Below are positions 46,111-55,844 of a stretch of 64,000 bases of DNA, one piece after another (the stretch's first letter is position 1; each line of letters starts with the position of its first letter). A program made the position numbers and the translations under genes. The notes beneath the pieces were generated by a model. It did not search any database. It worked only from the letters and a program-made list of their open reading frames with translations, and had not been told where the DNA came from. The stretch spans positions 130,509,821 to 130,573,820 of the forward strand of contig OV050033.1 in assembly GCA_920105625.2 (NCBI GenBank), written 5' to 3'. Origin of the DNA: Clusia tigrina (lineage: Eukaryota > Arthropoda > Insecta > Diptera > Clusiidae).

Positions 46111-49100
46111 TTAAACTTGTTCGTCCCGAACAAGGATAGTACTGCAACCTTTATAAGGAGATAACCTCTCTAAATGAACGACTTTCATTTTGCTCCTGGC
46201 ATTTCTCGCCAACTGGATGCGGTATACTACATCGTTGAGCCGCTTTATCACCTTATAAGGGCCTTCCCAGTGTGTTTGCAGTTTTGGCGATAATCCCTTT
46301 TTCCTTTGCGGATTATGAAGCATAACTAGCTGCCCTTCCTGAAATCCTTTGGAGTTTGCTCGTAGATCATATCTGGCTTTCATTTTATCACTCATCAGTT
46401 GTGTGCGCTTTCTGATGGTTCCATGAATTTCATTCAGCTGTCTTCGTTTGTCAGCTACATAACTGCTACATGAAACTTCCGTAGATGAGTAGGCACCGAA
46501 TTTCAGATCTGCAGGCAATCTTATGTCACAACCGAAAATAGCCTTAGCTGGTGTTGTAGATGTTGTATCGTGAGTAGCCGATCGGTATGCCATTAAGAAG
46601 AGGGGTATGTGTTGGTCCCAATTTTTCTGGTTTCTGTCCACGACTTTTCTTAGGTGTTCCTCAAGCGTACGATTAAATCTTTCAACCATTCCATCGGATT
46701 GTGGGTGCAAAGGGGTTGTACGAGTTTTGCGTATGCCCATCAATTCACTCATTTCCCTGAATATTGTTGACTCGAAATTTCTGCCTTGATCCGAGTGCAA
46801 CTCGAGGGGAGCTCCGAATCTGCAGACCCAATTATTGATAAATGCATCTGCAACGGTCTTAGCTTCTTGATCGGGAATGGGGTATACTTCTGGCCATTTA
46901 CTAAAATAGTCGATTACGACGAGAACATATTTGTTGCCGGAATCACTAATTGGAAACGGACCTGCTATGTCCATTGCAATACGCTCAAATGGCGCTCCCA
47001 CGTTGTATAAATGCATCTTCCCCTGGCTGCGACGGCTCGGTCCCTTGGCAGCTGTACACTTTTCACAAGCACTAATCCAGTCAACTACCGATTGCTGGCA
47101 ACCAACCCAATAAAATCGTGTTTTAATTTTCTCGACTGTTTTTGTTATTCCCAAATGCCCTCCGCTTGGCCCACTATGGTATTCCTTGAGAATTTCGCTT
47201 ATTCTTGCCTTGGGTACCACAATCAAGTTCTTCGTGGTTTTTCCATCTTCGCTCTCCCACAGGCGGAATAGGCATCCATCTTGCAGCTTTAAGCTATTCC
47301 ATTGAGCCCAATATGCTTTAGTTATGGGGCTTTCAGTCGAGATTTCGTTCCAATCAGGCCGTTTTCCTTCATTCTTACTTGATACGATTTTTGCCAAATC
47401 TGGGTCATTTCGTTGTTCTTCTTTTATCTTTTCCGCTGTCCATTCATCGTCTGGTAAAACAGCCATTAAGCGCACATCGACTACTCCTTCTTTCCCTTCA
47501 GCTTTAGAACAGTGCTTACATTCCATACTGCAAGGACGTCGTGATAGTGCATCAGCATTCCCGTGGTTTCCGCCTCTGCGATGTTCTATTGTGAAATCGT
47601 AGCTTTGGAGTCTCTCAATCCATCTCGCAACCTGACCTTCGGGATTTTTGAACTGTAATAGCCAGCGCAGAGCAGCGTGATCCGTTCTCAACAAAAACGT
47701 TTGTCCATACAGGTACTTGTTAAAGTGCTTCACGCACTGCATAACCGCCAAAAGTTCTCTCCGTGTTACACAGTAATTTCGCTCTGGCTTTGATAAGATC
47801 TTACTGAAGTAGGCTATTACTCTTTCATGTCCGTCAATAACTTGCGACAGGACACCTCCAATCCCGAATCCACTTGCATCTGTATCCAAAATAAATTTTT
47901 CGCCAGGTATTGGATACGCAAGGATCGGAGCTGTACACAATAGCTCTTTCAATCTGTTGAATGCCTTCTCCTGTTCGCTTTTCCACTCAAAAGGACAATT
48001 TTTCCTCGTTAATGCATGCAGACTACCAGCCACGTCCGCAAAGCCTGGAACAAAGCGTCTGTAATAGGTGCAAAGACCCAAGAAGCTGCGTAGCTCATGC
48101 AAACTAGTTGGTCTTGGCCACTCCCTTACTGAGTCTATCTTATCTGGATCTGTGTGTACTCCTTCAGGTGTGACTTTATGTCCAAGGTACTTGACTTCTT
48201 TCTTGAAGAACGAGCATTTCTTTGCGCTCAGCTTCAACCCTGAAGCTCTTAATCGCATCAATACTTCTTCCAAATTCTTCAAGTGGTCCTCGAAGTCCTT
48301 TCCCATAACGATGATGTCATCTAAGTACACCAGACACGTTTTCCAGTGAAGACCCTTTAGCACATGTTCCATTAAGCGTTCAAATGTAGCTGGAGCATTA
48401 CACAGTCCGAATGGCATCACCAAAAATTGCCATAGTCCATCACCGGCACTGAATGCTGTCTTTTCCTTGTCTTGTTCGTCTACTGCCACTTGCCAATATC
48501 CGCTTTGTAAATCCAGCGTTGAGAACCAATTTGAACCAGAAAGTGTGTCCAACGTATCGTCGATTCGAGGTAATGGATAACTATCTTTCTTCGTTACCTC
48601 ATTTAGTTTACGATAATCTACACAGAAACGTGTGGAGCCATCCTTCTTCTTGACTAATACCACTGGAGAACTCCAGGGGCTCGCTGATGGCTCTATGACG
48701 TTGTTCTGATGCATTTCCTTCAGCAATACATTCACCTCTTGTCTCTTTGCCAGAGGTACTCTTCTTGACGCTTGACGAATGGGTTTGGCATCACCAGTGT
48801 TGATTGTGTGTTTCACCGTCTTTGTTCTGCCTTCGTTTTTACCCTTTTCAGCAAATACTGACCAATGTCTTGCCAAAAGTTGGCTGGCAGTCCTCCTCTG
48901 CTCTGTGGATAAGTCTTTGCTCCATTCTTTCGTAAGATCGTCGAGTACCTTTTTATCAGCTGGTATCTTCATTTTTGTGTCTCGAGGCTGGCTTTCACAG
49001 TTTACAATTGCCGAAATTGCCCGGCAATTTCCAATTATCTGTCCTTTCTCTATGGTTTTAGCGGCATTTGCAAGATTGACCACTCTTACTGGCACTATTC

Positions 49101-49653
49101 TGTTCTGCTGTTCTTCTACGAGGGTTTTTCCAATGATGATGTCATCCAGTACAAATTTTTCATCCGTCTCCACAACCCACAACTTGTTCTTCTCCACATC
49201 TCCGTCCATTTTGGCCCATATGACTGCCTCTGACTTTGCTGGGATTTTTGTCCGCCGCGATACAATGGCTTGTCGGATACCTCCATACTTATCCTCACCA
49301 ACGGATAACGGTATTTCGGTGTTCGCATACTTCAACATTCGGCATTTCAAATCTAGGGTGAATCCATTCCGAATCATAAAATCCACACCTAAGATTAATT
49401 CGTCCACAATATCCGCAACTACAAACTCGTGCGTCACTGTTGTGGTGCCGATAGTTATTTTCCGTGTAACTTTTCCCAGTACCGGTGCATCATCTCCAGT
49501 TGCCGTACGCAATCTTATTCCCAGAAGCGGCTCGATTCCCCGAACGAGATCCCTTCTAATTATGGAATGTGATGCACCCGTATCCAATGTTACCACGATT
49601 TTTCTTCCATTTACTACGCTGTCGACAGTTAGGCTGTTGATTTTCCGTGCCAT
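46111..49653 (-). CDS. pol: Gypsy pol polyprotein: protease, reverse transcriptase, RNase H, integrase
   Basis: Intact 1,180-residue ORF. The protease is N-terminal with DTGA at 24-27. RT spans ~280-500 with FCVDYRKLN, LPFGL-type MPFGLCNAPATF and YLDD at 443-446. RNase H follows with Asp590, Glu633, Asp658 and Asp701. The integrase has an HHCC zinc finger (His826, His833, Cys863, Cys866) and the catalytic triad Asp895, Asp955, Glu991 (D59D35E). A GPY/F module is at ~1117-1145 (HWEGPYKVIKRL). It ends with TAA 11 bp before the LTR. The ATG at 49651-49653 is 68 bp beyond the gag stop. The pol frame stays open back to 49740, so it overlaps the end of gag in the -1 frame and a frameshift start is also possible. 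All expected catalytic residues are present. Confidence 0.97.
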   Translation of the reverse strand: MARKINSLTVDSVVNGRKIVVTLDTGASHSIIRRDLVRGIEPLLGIRLRTATGDDAPVLGKVTRKITIGTTTVTHEFVVADIVDELILGVDFMIRNGFTLDLKCRMLKYANTEIPLSVGEDKYGGIRQAIVSRRTKIPAKSEAVIWAKMDGDVEKNKLWVVETDEKFVLDDIIIGKTLVEEQQNRIVPVRVVNLANAAKTIEKGQIIGNCRAISAIVNCESQPRDTKMKIPADKKVLDDLTKEWSKDLSTEQRRTASQLLARHWSVFAEKGKNEGRTKTVKHTINTGDAKPIRQASRRVPLAKRQEVNVLLKEMHQNNVIEPSASPWSSPVVLVKKKDGSTRFCVDYRKLNEVTKKDSYPLPRIDDTLDTLSGSNWFSTLDLQSGYWQVAVDEQDKEKTAFSAGDGLWQFLVMPFGLCNAPATFERLMEHVLKGLHWKTCLVYLDDIIVMGKDFEDHLKNLEEVLMRLRASGLKLSAKKCSFFKKEVKYLGHKVTPEGVHTDPDKIDSVREWPRPTSLHELRSFLGLCTYYRRFVPGFADVAGSLHALTRKNCPFEWKSEQEKAFNRLKELLCTAPILAYPIPGEKFILDTDASGFGIGGVLSQVIDGHERVIAYFSKILSKPERNYCVTRRELLAVMQCVKHFNKYLYGQTFLLRTDHAALRWLLQFKNPEGQVARWIERLQSYDFTIEHRRGGNHGNADALSRRPCSMECKHCSKAEGKEGVVDVRLMAVLPDDEWTAEKIKEEQRNDPDLAKIVSSKNEGKRPDWNEISTESPITKAYWAQWNSLKLQDGCLFRLWESEDGKTTKNLIVVPKARISEILKEYHSGPSGGHLGITKTVEKIKTRFYWVGCQQSVVDWISACEKCTAAKGPSRRSQGKMHLYNVGAPFERIAMDIAGPFPISDSGNKYVLVVIDYFSKWPEVYPIPDQEAKTVADAFINNWVCRFGAPLELHSDQGRNFESTIFREMSELMGIRKTRTTPLHPQSDGMVERFNRTLEEHLRKVVDRNQKNWDQHIPLFLMAYRSATHDTTSTTPAKAIFGCDIRLPADLKFGAYSSTEVSCSSYVADKRRQLNEIHGTIRKRTQLMSDKMKARYDLRANSKGFQEGQLVMLHNPQRKKGLSPKLQTHWEGPYKVIKRLNDVVYRIQLARNARSKMKVVHLERLSPYKGCSTILVRDEQV

Positions 49654-49721
49654 CTGAGAAACGAAGATTCTGGGGCTACATGTTGTGGGAGTCAGATCAA
49701 GCCCCTCGAGACTGACTCCAT

Positions 49722-49740
49722 CTAGTTTGTCGACGGCTTT
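49722..49740 (-). other. gag/pol overlap window (-1 frame)
   Basis: The gag stop is TAG at 49722-49724. In the -1 frame the last stop upstream is TGA at 49741-49743, and the frame is then open into pol. The usable overlap is therefore only 19 nt. No textbook XXXYYYZ heptamer is evident in it. Confidence 0.6.
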
Positions 49741-51059
49741 TCAACATTTTCTGATTCCCTACTTTGGAATCTGACTTGCTTTGGAGGTCTTACCGGTGAG
49801 CGTGATCTAGAACGTTTCCGTCTCGATTGGCAATTACGGGCCATGTGTCCGACCTCTCCGCAGGTGAAGCATTTGCCCGTGAAACTTTGGCCGCTTTCAA
49901 CTTGTACCTGACGGGCTCTGTATACTGGCTGGCACACCAAGGCTGCTGTCTCTGAAGTTAAAGCGCTAGCTACTGTCTCCATATATGTAGCTTTCGGATT
50001 AGTTATTGCAGAACGCTTTATCTCCGCATCGCGAATGCCATATACAAAGGTGTCCATCATACACCTCTCAGTGATCTCTCCTGGGTAGGCAAGATGAGCC
50101 AACCGTTCCACTTCCGCCGCAAACTGTTGTAGAGACTCACCACTCTTCTGCACCCGTGTTCGTAACTCTACTTGGTACATCTGCTTCCGGTGTTCACTAC
50201 CATACTTGCGCTGAACGGCATTCATCAAGCTTTCATAGCAGTCTCGCTCACTTTCTGAGATAGTTTGAAGCACATCTGCGGCAGCACCTTTCAATGAAAC
50301 GGTTAATGCAGCCACTTTTTCGCGAGCACTCCAACCATTTGTGCTAGCGGTAGTCTCAAACTGCATTCTGAACACGCTAAATGTCGTGGTTCCATCATAG
50401 GTAGGAGGCTTCAGTTTTATTGAGGATAAAGCTGGCACAGGCAATGCACCTTCCTGTAGTAGGTGAATTCTTTGCTCTAATTCGTTTTGCTTTTGCTCGT
50501 TCGCAATTAATTTTTGTTCTACAGATTTTTCGAACGATTCCTGCCGTGTCTCAATTTCACAAACCTTCCTGTCTACCATCTCGGACATTTCTTTCATCTG
50601 CTGTGAGTTTTGTTCCGCTAGTAGAGCAAGTCGTGTTTCACTCTGCTCTAACCGCTGCTGCAACTTGTCATCGCTTTTCTGTAGCTGCTGTTCCAACTGT
50701 TCTTTAACATCCTCTCTGACAGCTTGAGCATTTTGTTGTAATCGCAACTGCATCTTCTCATCGGCTGCTTGAGAATTTTGTTGTAACTGCTGCTGCATAT
50801 CCTGTTTAAAGGATTGCATTATCCCGATAAGTGCGCTCATGTCAAAGTTACCCGTGTTAGTTTCTTGCGGTGTTTCTTCGTGTCGAGATGTCGTTGGCTC
50901 TTCACATTGGAATTCATGCTCATCGACATCTATACCCTGCTCCTCTAAAGCGCTTCTTAATCGCACCTGCAGCTCCGCTTTAAGCCCTTGTGTTTGCAAA
51001 TTTAAGCGCTCAAGCTCCTTCTTGAGCTGCTCCAATCTCAGTTTTTCGAATTTAACCAT
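49722..51059 (-). CDS. gag: Gypsy Gag with N-terminal SAP domain and one zinc knuckle
   Basis: A 445-residue intact ORF starting 40 bp inside the 5' LTR boundary. Residues ~8-40 (LEQLKKELERLNLQTQGLKA, then ELQVRLRSAL) fit the SAP fold, a two-helix DNA-binding motif of chromatin proteins. Residues ~85-205 are a Gln/Glu-rich coiled coil. Residues ~215-385 are capsid-like (KPPTYDGTTTFSVFRMQFE, LKGAAADVLQTI, QRKYGSEHRKQMYQVELRTR). A CCHC knuckle CFTCGEVGHMARNC lies at 397-410 and a basic RRKRSRSRSPVRPP tail follows. Gag should assemble the particle and bind RNA. The SAP domain is unusual; it could tether particles or the preintegration complex to DNA (inference). Confidence 0.96.
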   Translation of the reverse strand: MVKFEKLRLEQLKKELERLNLQTQGLKAELQVRLRSALEEQGIDVDEHEFQCEEPTTSRHEETPQETNTGNFDMSALIGIMQSFKQDMQQQLQQNSQAADEKMQLRLQQNAQAVREDVKEQLEQQLQKSDDKLQQRLEQSETRLALLAEQNSQQMKEMSEMVDRKVCEIETRQESFEKSVEQKLIANEQKQNELEQRIHLLQEGALPVPALSSIKLKPPTYDGTTTFSVFRMQFETTASTNGWSAREKVAALTVSLKGAAADVLQTISESERDCYESLMNAVQRKYGSEHRKQMYQVELRTRVQKSGESLQQFAAEVERLAHLAYPGEITERCMMDTFVYGIRDAEIKRSAITNPKATYMETVASALTSETAALVCQPVYRARQVQVESGQSFTGKCFTCGEVGHMARNCQSRRKRSRSRSPVRPPKQVRFQSRESENVEKPSTN

Positions 51060-51077
51060 TGTTTATTACAGATACAC

Positions 51078-51096
51078 AATCCCACTTCTGACACCA
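51078..51096 (-). other. Primer binding site, tRNA-Leu
   Basis: On the - strand, two bases after the LTR end, TGGTGTCAGAAGTGGG begins. It is complementary to the 3' end of tRNA-Leu (…CCCACTTCTGACA plus CCA), continuing to 19 nt at 51078. Confidence 0.85.
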
Positions 51097-51488
51097 ATTG
51101 TTACGAAATTGCCCTCTTGACAATTTACTCTGTTACAAAATTGCCCTCCTGACAATTTCTCTAACTATCTGTACTCGGACTCGTACCGCTGGATTGTGTA
51201 GTAATCAAACAATCGCTGGTTAAATTAAAATAATTAGCTTTATTTAATTATTGTTATTTACACATTTAATATTAGGCTTAAAGTTTACTTAGTTATTATT
51301 TGCACTTTATTTCACAAACCATTAGTCACTTTATTTAATAAGTAATTTCATCACTTTATTTAATAATGAATTTCATCACTTTGCAAAATTACAAATACTG
51401 CTAATACTGCTGCTTAGATTAAAAATGCCTGATGTATACACTTTTACGATCTCTGATCTACTGTCTTCGACTTTTAACAGTCTTGTCG

Positions 51489-51496
51489 CTTTTATA
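51489..51496 (-). promoter_or_regulatory. TATA box of the LTR promoter
   Basis: TATAAAAG on the - strand. It lies between the heat-shock-element cluster and the AATAAA signals, as expected for the U3/R border. Confidence 0.65.
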
Positions 51497-51516
51497 GTTT
51501 TCGAATGGTTGGTGTA

Positions 51517-51615
51517 GAAACTTCTACGCTATTCTCGTAGTTTCTAGAAGCTTCTATCCTCTTCGACAGAAGTCGAGAATATTCTTTTTGATATTACCGA
51601 CGGATGGTTCTTGAA
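51517..51615 (-). promoter_or_regulatory. Heat-shock-element cluster in U3 of the 5' LTR
   Basis: TTCTAGAAGCTTC (51542-51554) is a perfect three-module heat-shock element (TTC-nn-GAA-nn-TTC). Perfect two-module sites are GAAACTTC (51517-51524), GAATATTC (51577-51584) and TTCTTGAA (51608-51615). The three-module site is ~45 bp upstream of the TATA box on the - strand, a spacing typical of HSF-driven promoters. Binding by HSF is inferred from the consensus. Confidence 0.65.
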
Positions 51616-51721
51616 TAAGCTTTTATTCGAATAGTTCGCATCTTGACTCACAGGGGGCACTCATTCTCCAGGTGGGATCCTAAAAGTATGCAATCCCTTT
51701 TCACTGAGCTATCACGTTTCA

Positions 51722-51725
51722 ATAT
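51722..51725. repeat. Target site duplication ATAT (right)
   Basis: Matches 45473-45476. Confidence 0.8.
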
Positions 51726-51789
51726 ATTATTTTTTTATTTAATTGACGTAGGATCTTGAAGACCACTGAACAAGTGGATTGTTCGAAAT

Positions 51790-52670
51790 CTCTAAACTGT
51801 TATGTCATTAAGTGAATCACTTCAAGATAAGAAGTGAATCACTTCAAGATATCCTCAAAGATCATACCATCAAGTGGTTCACAGATGGTTCAAAAACAGA
51901 AGATGGGATAGGAGCTGGCATATTTGGCCGATGGTCAACCACTCCGAAGCAGTGGGGAAAGTACCCAGCATATTCCAGGCAGAGATACATGCAATTCGCC
52001 TAACTTTGTGGGTCAAGACATTGCTATCATGTCTGACAGCCAAGCAGCTATAAAACCACTCAATTTCTACAAGATTCATTCTAAACTCGTATGGGAATGC
52101 GTAGAGCTTTTAAATAAGTTAGGGAGGGTCAATAAACTTTCCATAATATGGGTCCCAGGACACCTGGGATCCCTGGAAATGAAAAAGGTGATAGTCTTGC
52201 CAGGATATGGGGCAACCACACCTTTTATTGGACCTGAACCATTCTTTGGCATACAGGCAAATAGCACAACAGATAAATTAAGACAGGAGGAAAAATCCAG
52301 AAAATCACATTACTGGGCCTCACTACCAAAACTTAGACAATCCAAGCTCATGGGACTACAACTCAAAACGTGCAGCTCTATGTCTACAGTTAAGCAAAAA
52401 CAATTTAAGAACTCTGACAGTCACCTCACAGGCCACTGTCGTTTAAGAAGCCACTTCATGAAACTGGGACTCTCTCCAGTGAATACATGTAGATTCTGCA
52501 CGGAGGCAGAAGAAACACCAGAGCGCCTTCTAATGAACTGCGAAGCCTTAGCTCGCTGTAGGAAGAAATATCTGGGGCATTACTGGCCCGAGGGCAGAGA
52601 CATTAGATCAGAGAACCCCAACTCAGTGCTAAGTTTCCTTGGAACTGTTGGACTAATAGAAGACCTTTAA
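51790..52670 (+). pseudogene. RNase H and C-terminus of a non-LTR element, one frameshift
   Basis: RNase H begins IKWFTDGSKTEDGIGAGIFG. A frameshift near 51970 moves to the frame with IAIMSDSQAAIKPL and IIWVPGHLGSLEMKKVIV; the usual GNEKAD is distorted, so the last catalytic Asp is lost. The C-terminal domain is well kept: LTGHCRLRSHFMKLGLS, then CRFCTEAEETPERLLMNC (zinc-binding-like), LARCRKKYLGHYW and a final VGLIEDL stop. It lacks EN and RT, so it is 5'-truncated. It starts ~70 bp from the gypsy LTR. Sequence type is shared with 9787-11150 (LRYHLNKIGLS, CRFCG). Confidence 0.8.
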
Positions 52671-53655
52671 TAGGTAAGTGCAGGAGGAGTACAATAGATC
52701 AAATTGGTCGAGGTACATTTTCCCTCCTTATTTCATTCATTCATGTCATTAAGTCGATGATTATAATCGCCGTATGCATCTCACCTTCATCCTGTTGAAA
52801 CCGCATTTTGTTCGAAACTATCCTAAATATATATTTGTAATAAATTGAAATTGTTCATTGTTCTAGAAAAGATCACCAATTACCGTAACATGAGCTCCAA
52901 CTTCATTGGAAGCAAGGTCATATTATATAGAATACAATATACACCTCAAAGTATGCACTTTTGTAGATTCAGTGGACTCTCTTCAATCGTTTCTGGATTA
53001 GTCTCAAAGCATATGATACAAATTTCCGTTAAACAGGAAGTGAGTTACATCGCTAAAACAATTTTGGTATAAAATTGGTTAACTTACTCTAGAACCCAAC
53101 AGGTTCTCTAATGAAGTGCTGCATATATGTACGATGGTCTTGAGCCTTTAATTCCTGAACCACCTGTGTGGGTGTAGGCCAAATATGTACTAATTGAGCT
53201 TAGCGTCAGTTCTCAATAGTTAATTTTCTGGGTACAACTCATTTATTCTATTATGTTCTTATATTACTCTTCACCACCAGCAGCAGCATTCCATATATGA
53301 AGACGATATCCTTGAGCGACATATCTTTTGATTGGTTTGTTTTCAAACTTCAACTTGTATATTTCATGATGAGCAGAACGCAGGCAGTTATTAAATGAGG
53401 GCACAGAAATAAGTATGAGGAGGATTTTGTGTCAGCTTTTGGGCAAAGAGTAAACTGATGGGTTTTGCATTTAAAATTCGATGATCTTCATTTTCTTGGT
53501 TTGGGTGTTTCTTGTAAAAATATTGGAAAAAGCTCAAAAAGCGAAAAGTGGAAACGTGGTGGGGCTCCCGGCTTGTTGGTACTCATAAAAATCTATAAAA
53601 GTCCCGGTACTAAATTGTATCAGTATATACATCATTTATTCCAGAAATGAGGGCG
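52671..53655. other. Unassigned spacer
   Basis: The first ~100 bp may be 3' UTR of the preceding element. The rest shows nothing. Confidence 0.35.
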
Positions 53656-53659
53656 TTTG

Positions 53660-54420
53660 GTAAATAGTAGGCGTGGCACTACCCTTATCCTGCTACATTA
53701 TAAATCATTTCCATACAAGCCTCCAGGCGAAATTAATTTTCTATCATCCCGATTTATTTTAATAATTGTCATTTTTTAAAAGGGGCGACGTGGCAACTCC
53801 AATTTAAAATGGAGAATCAGTTCCATAAAAGGCCCTGTACTAAACTCTATCAGCATTACTCCATTTAATCCATATATTCGAATACTTTGAAAAAAGTGGG
53901 CGTGGCAACCCCAATATCCTACTACGCGAAAATCCGCAACAAAACCCATGAGAAATTTTATCTCTTTAATCCATTTAAAGTTTAATTGACTTTTTTTAGA
54001 AAAGGGCGTGATAACGCCCATTTCCTGCCAAATGAAAGTTCAGTTGGTGGTGCCAAATTGAATTGCTATATTACATTTATTTCAGAACTTCTGGAATTTG
54101 GAAAAGGTAGGCGTGGTAGAGTCCACATCTTGCCGAGTTAAAAATAATGTCCATACAACTCCCCGTGCACCCATTTCCTTTACTAGAAAAACATAAGTTC
54201 CATACAACTTCCCATGCACCCATTTCCTTTTTTGGAAAACAGTGGGCGTGGCAATGCTAATATTTTGACGAGAATAAAATAAGCTCCATACAATTCCACG
54301 TTTTTTTTAGATAAAGGAAGCGTGGCTATATCTTTCAGAGTGCAAAATAGATTACATACAATTCCCCAATAAGTTAAATACAATTCTCCGGAAAGAGGAG
54401 GCGTGGCCAAATCCATATCA
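53660..54420. repeat. Diverged array of units carrying GGGCGTGGC (KLF/Sp1-like) motifs
   Basis: Eight occurrences of GGGCGTGGC or close variants lie near 53669, 53784, 53898, 54004, 54109, 54243, 54318 and 54399, spaced 75-134 bp. Between them CCATACAA and TTCCATTTAATCC-type phrases recur (for example 'gttccatacaa'). There is no coding frame. It is the same motif type as the 4205-5266 element, but no inverted repeat ends were found. Confidence 0.65.
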
Positions 54421-55840
54421 TGTTAAATGGAAAATAAGTTCCATACAAATGCTAGGACCAAATTTCTCTCTATTCTATTTTGCTCTGAAAATGTTGGTCG
54501 TTATACGGTGTATATTACTTTCCTTTGTAGCTATTTAGAAGATTTTCCTACCATTTTAGACTCGATCGGCTTCAATTCCTCTGGGGGAATTCTCTTATTG
54601 AACGATCTGTGCTTCCATATTCTCTTAGTTCTTTTACTAACTTCATTTCTTCCACAGTATTGAGTCGGATTCCACAGTAATGGCAAATTTCTTATTTATA
54701 CAGTTTTTAATTTGCCGTAACATTCGAGAAAATCCAACAAAACTGTATAAACGAACATAACTATATTATTCCCGTGGCGTTAGTATACGACGGAACACTG
54801 ATTGAAGACAGAACTGTACACTTGGTTAATCAGAGATCTTAGAGTTAGATCTGTATACCAACAAATTACCACACAGGTCAAGACAATATTTTTGTTCCTG
54901 TATGAAAAAGGAGTAGGGTTTGTGATTTGATTCCTTGGATAGGAGACCGGGTGAAGAGATCAAACTTCGTTATGTATGAATCACATTTTCTTCGATGACT
55001 ACCAAGAGATATATGCCTGCTCAGAGGGTCCGGTTAAGGTTCAAGGAGTATAAAGCTGATATTCAACAGAATCTATGAAGAAGAGAGAAATTATTTTGTT
55101 CTGAAACAGATTAACAGAATGGGGAGCTGAAAGGCCTGGCAGCTTGTGCTCCTAAATTTGTCGGCAGAATAAGAATTATTTTTTTATTCACTTTATAAAT
55201 AAATAAATAAAAGAACATGTTCAACAAATTCTTCTAGAAAAGTCGATGATTAAACAGTTATCAAAGACATGGGTGTTGGGTAGACTAAGTTGCACTCTAG
55301 ATATCCCAGGTATCTATGCGAAAAACTGCAATCATTCTACTATATGTCAAACCTTGATTGGTCCTGAGGCTGACTGTAGTTGTAAAGTCAAAAGTCAAAA
55401 GTTGTGTGGATAAGTCAAAAACCATCTCCAATTCTGAGTCCTTCCACGGACTTTTTTGAGTTGTACTGCAAACCCAACTACGACACTAAATTGTAATTGG
55501 GCAGTAAAAATTTACAATCTTTTGCATAAATCTTGTATAGATCTCGAGATATCGATATACGGCAACGTGGACGTGACACTGGAATTAAACTGATTATTTC
55601 CTTTTTAAGGGATTATGACTTATCATATACAATTTCCTTGACAAATGCTAAATAGGGCCACAGTAAGAATTATGAATGCATTATGGGCCCAACAGGATAG
55701 TTAAGCTGCTCATTTTTGTGAAAAGTCCAGAATTTTTATATATCAATAGAATCCTAGCTTGAGAGTGGCTAATATGGGAGGTAGGCATCTCGTATATTTG
55801 TTTTCAGTTTGGGTTTTACATTCAATTCCAGCTAAGCATG
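54421..55840. other. Unassigned AT-rich spacer
   Basis: Nothing recognised. Confidence 0.35.
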
Positions 55841-55844
55841 TGTT

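Larger units (their letters stand above)
45477..51721 (-). mobile_element. Complete Ty3/gypsy LTR retrotransposon, 6,245 bp, likely young
   Basis: Two 623-bp direct repeats with TG...CA ends bound an internal region that has, on the - strand, a tRNA-Leu primer site, gag, pol and a purine tract. A 4-bp ATAT duplication flanks it. I see no difference between the LTRs and no disabling mutation in either ORF, so the insertion is recent and the copy may be competent. There is no env, since pol ends 11 bp before the 3' LTR. Absence of env, a tRNA-Leu primer and a 4-bp duplication are compatible with an Mdg3-like lineage, but I did not test this. The GC content of gag and pol is well above that of the surrounding DNA. 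Confidence 0.97.
51099..51721 (-). repeat. 5' LTR of the gypsy element (623 bp)
   Basis: The promoter LTR, because gag and pol read away from it on the - strand. Inferred layout on the - strand: U3 from 51721 to about 51465, R to about 51290, U5 to 51099. Line-by-line reading shows no mismatch to 45477-46099. Confidence 0.97.

Noticed and set aside
48779..49657. A 292-codon ORF on the + strand with an ATG, opposite the protease part of pol
   Set aside because: It is antisense to a strongly conserved coding region, has no domain character and is best explained as a shadow of pol codon use.
53660..54420. CRISPR-like array, because of spaced repeats
   Set aside because: The repeats are short, diverged and irregularly spaced, and the sequence is eukaryotic.
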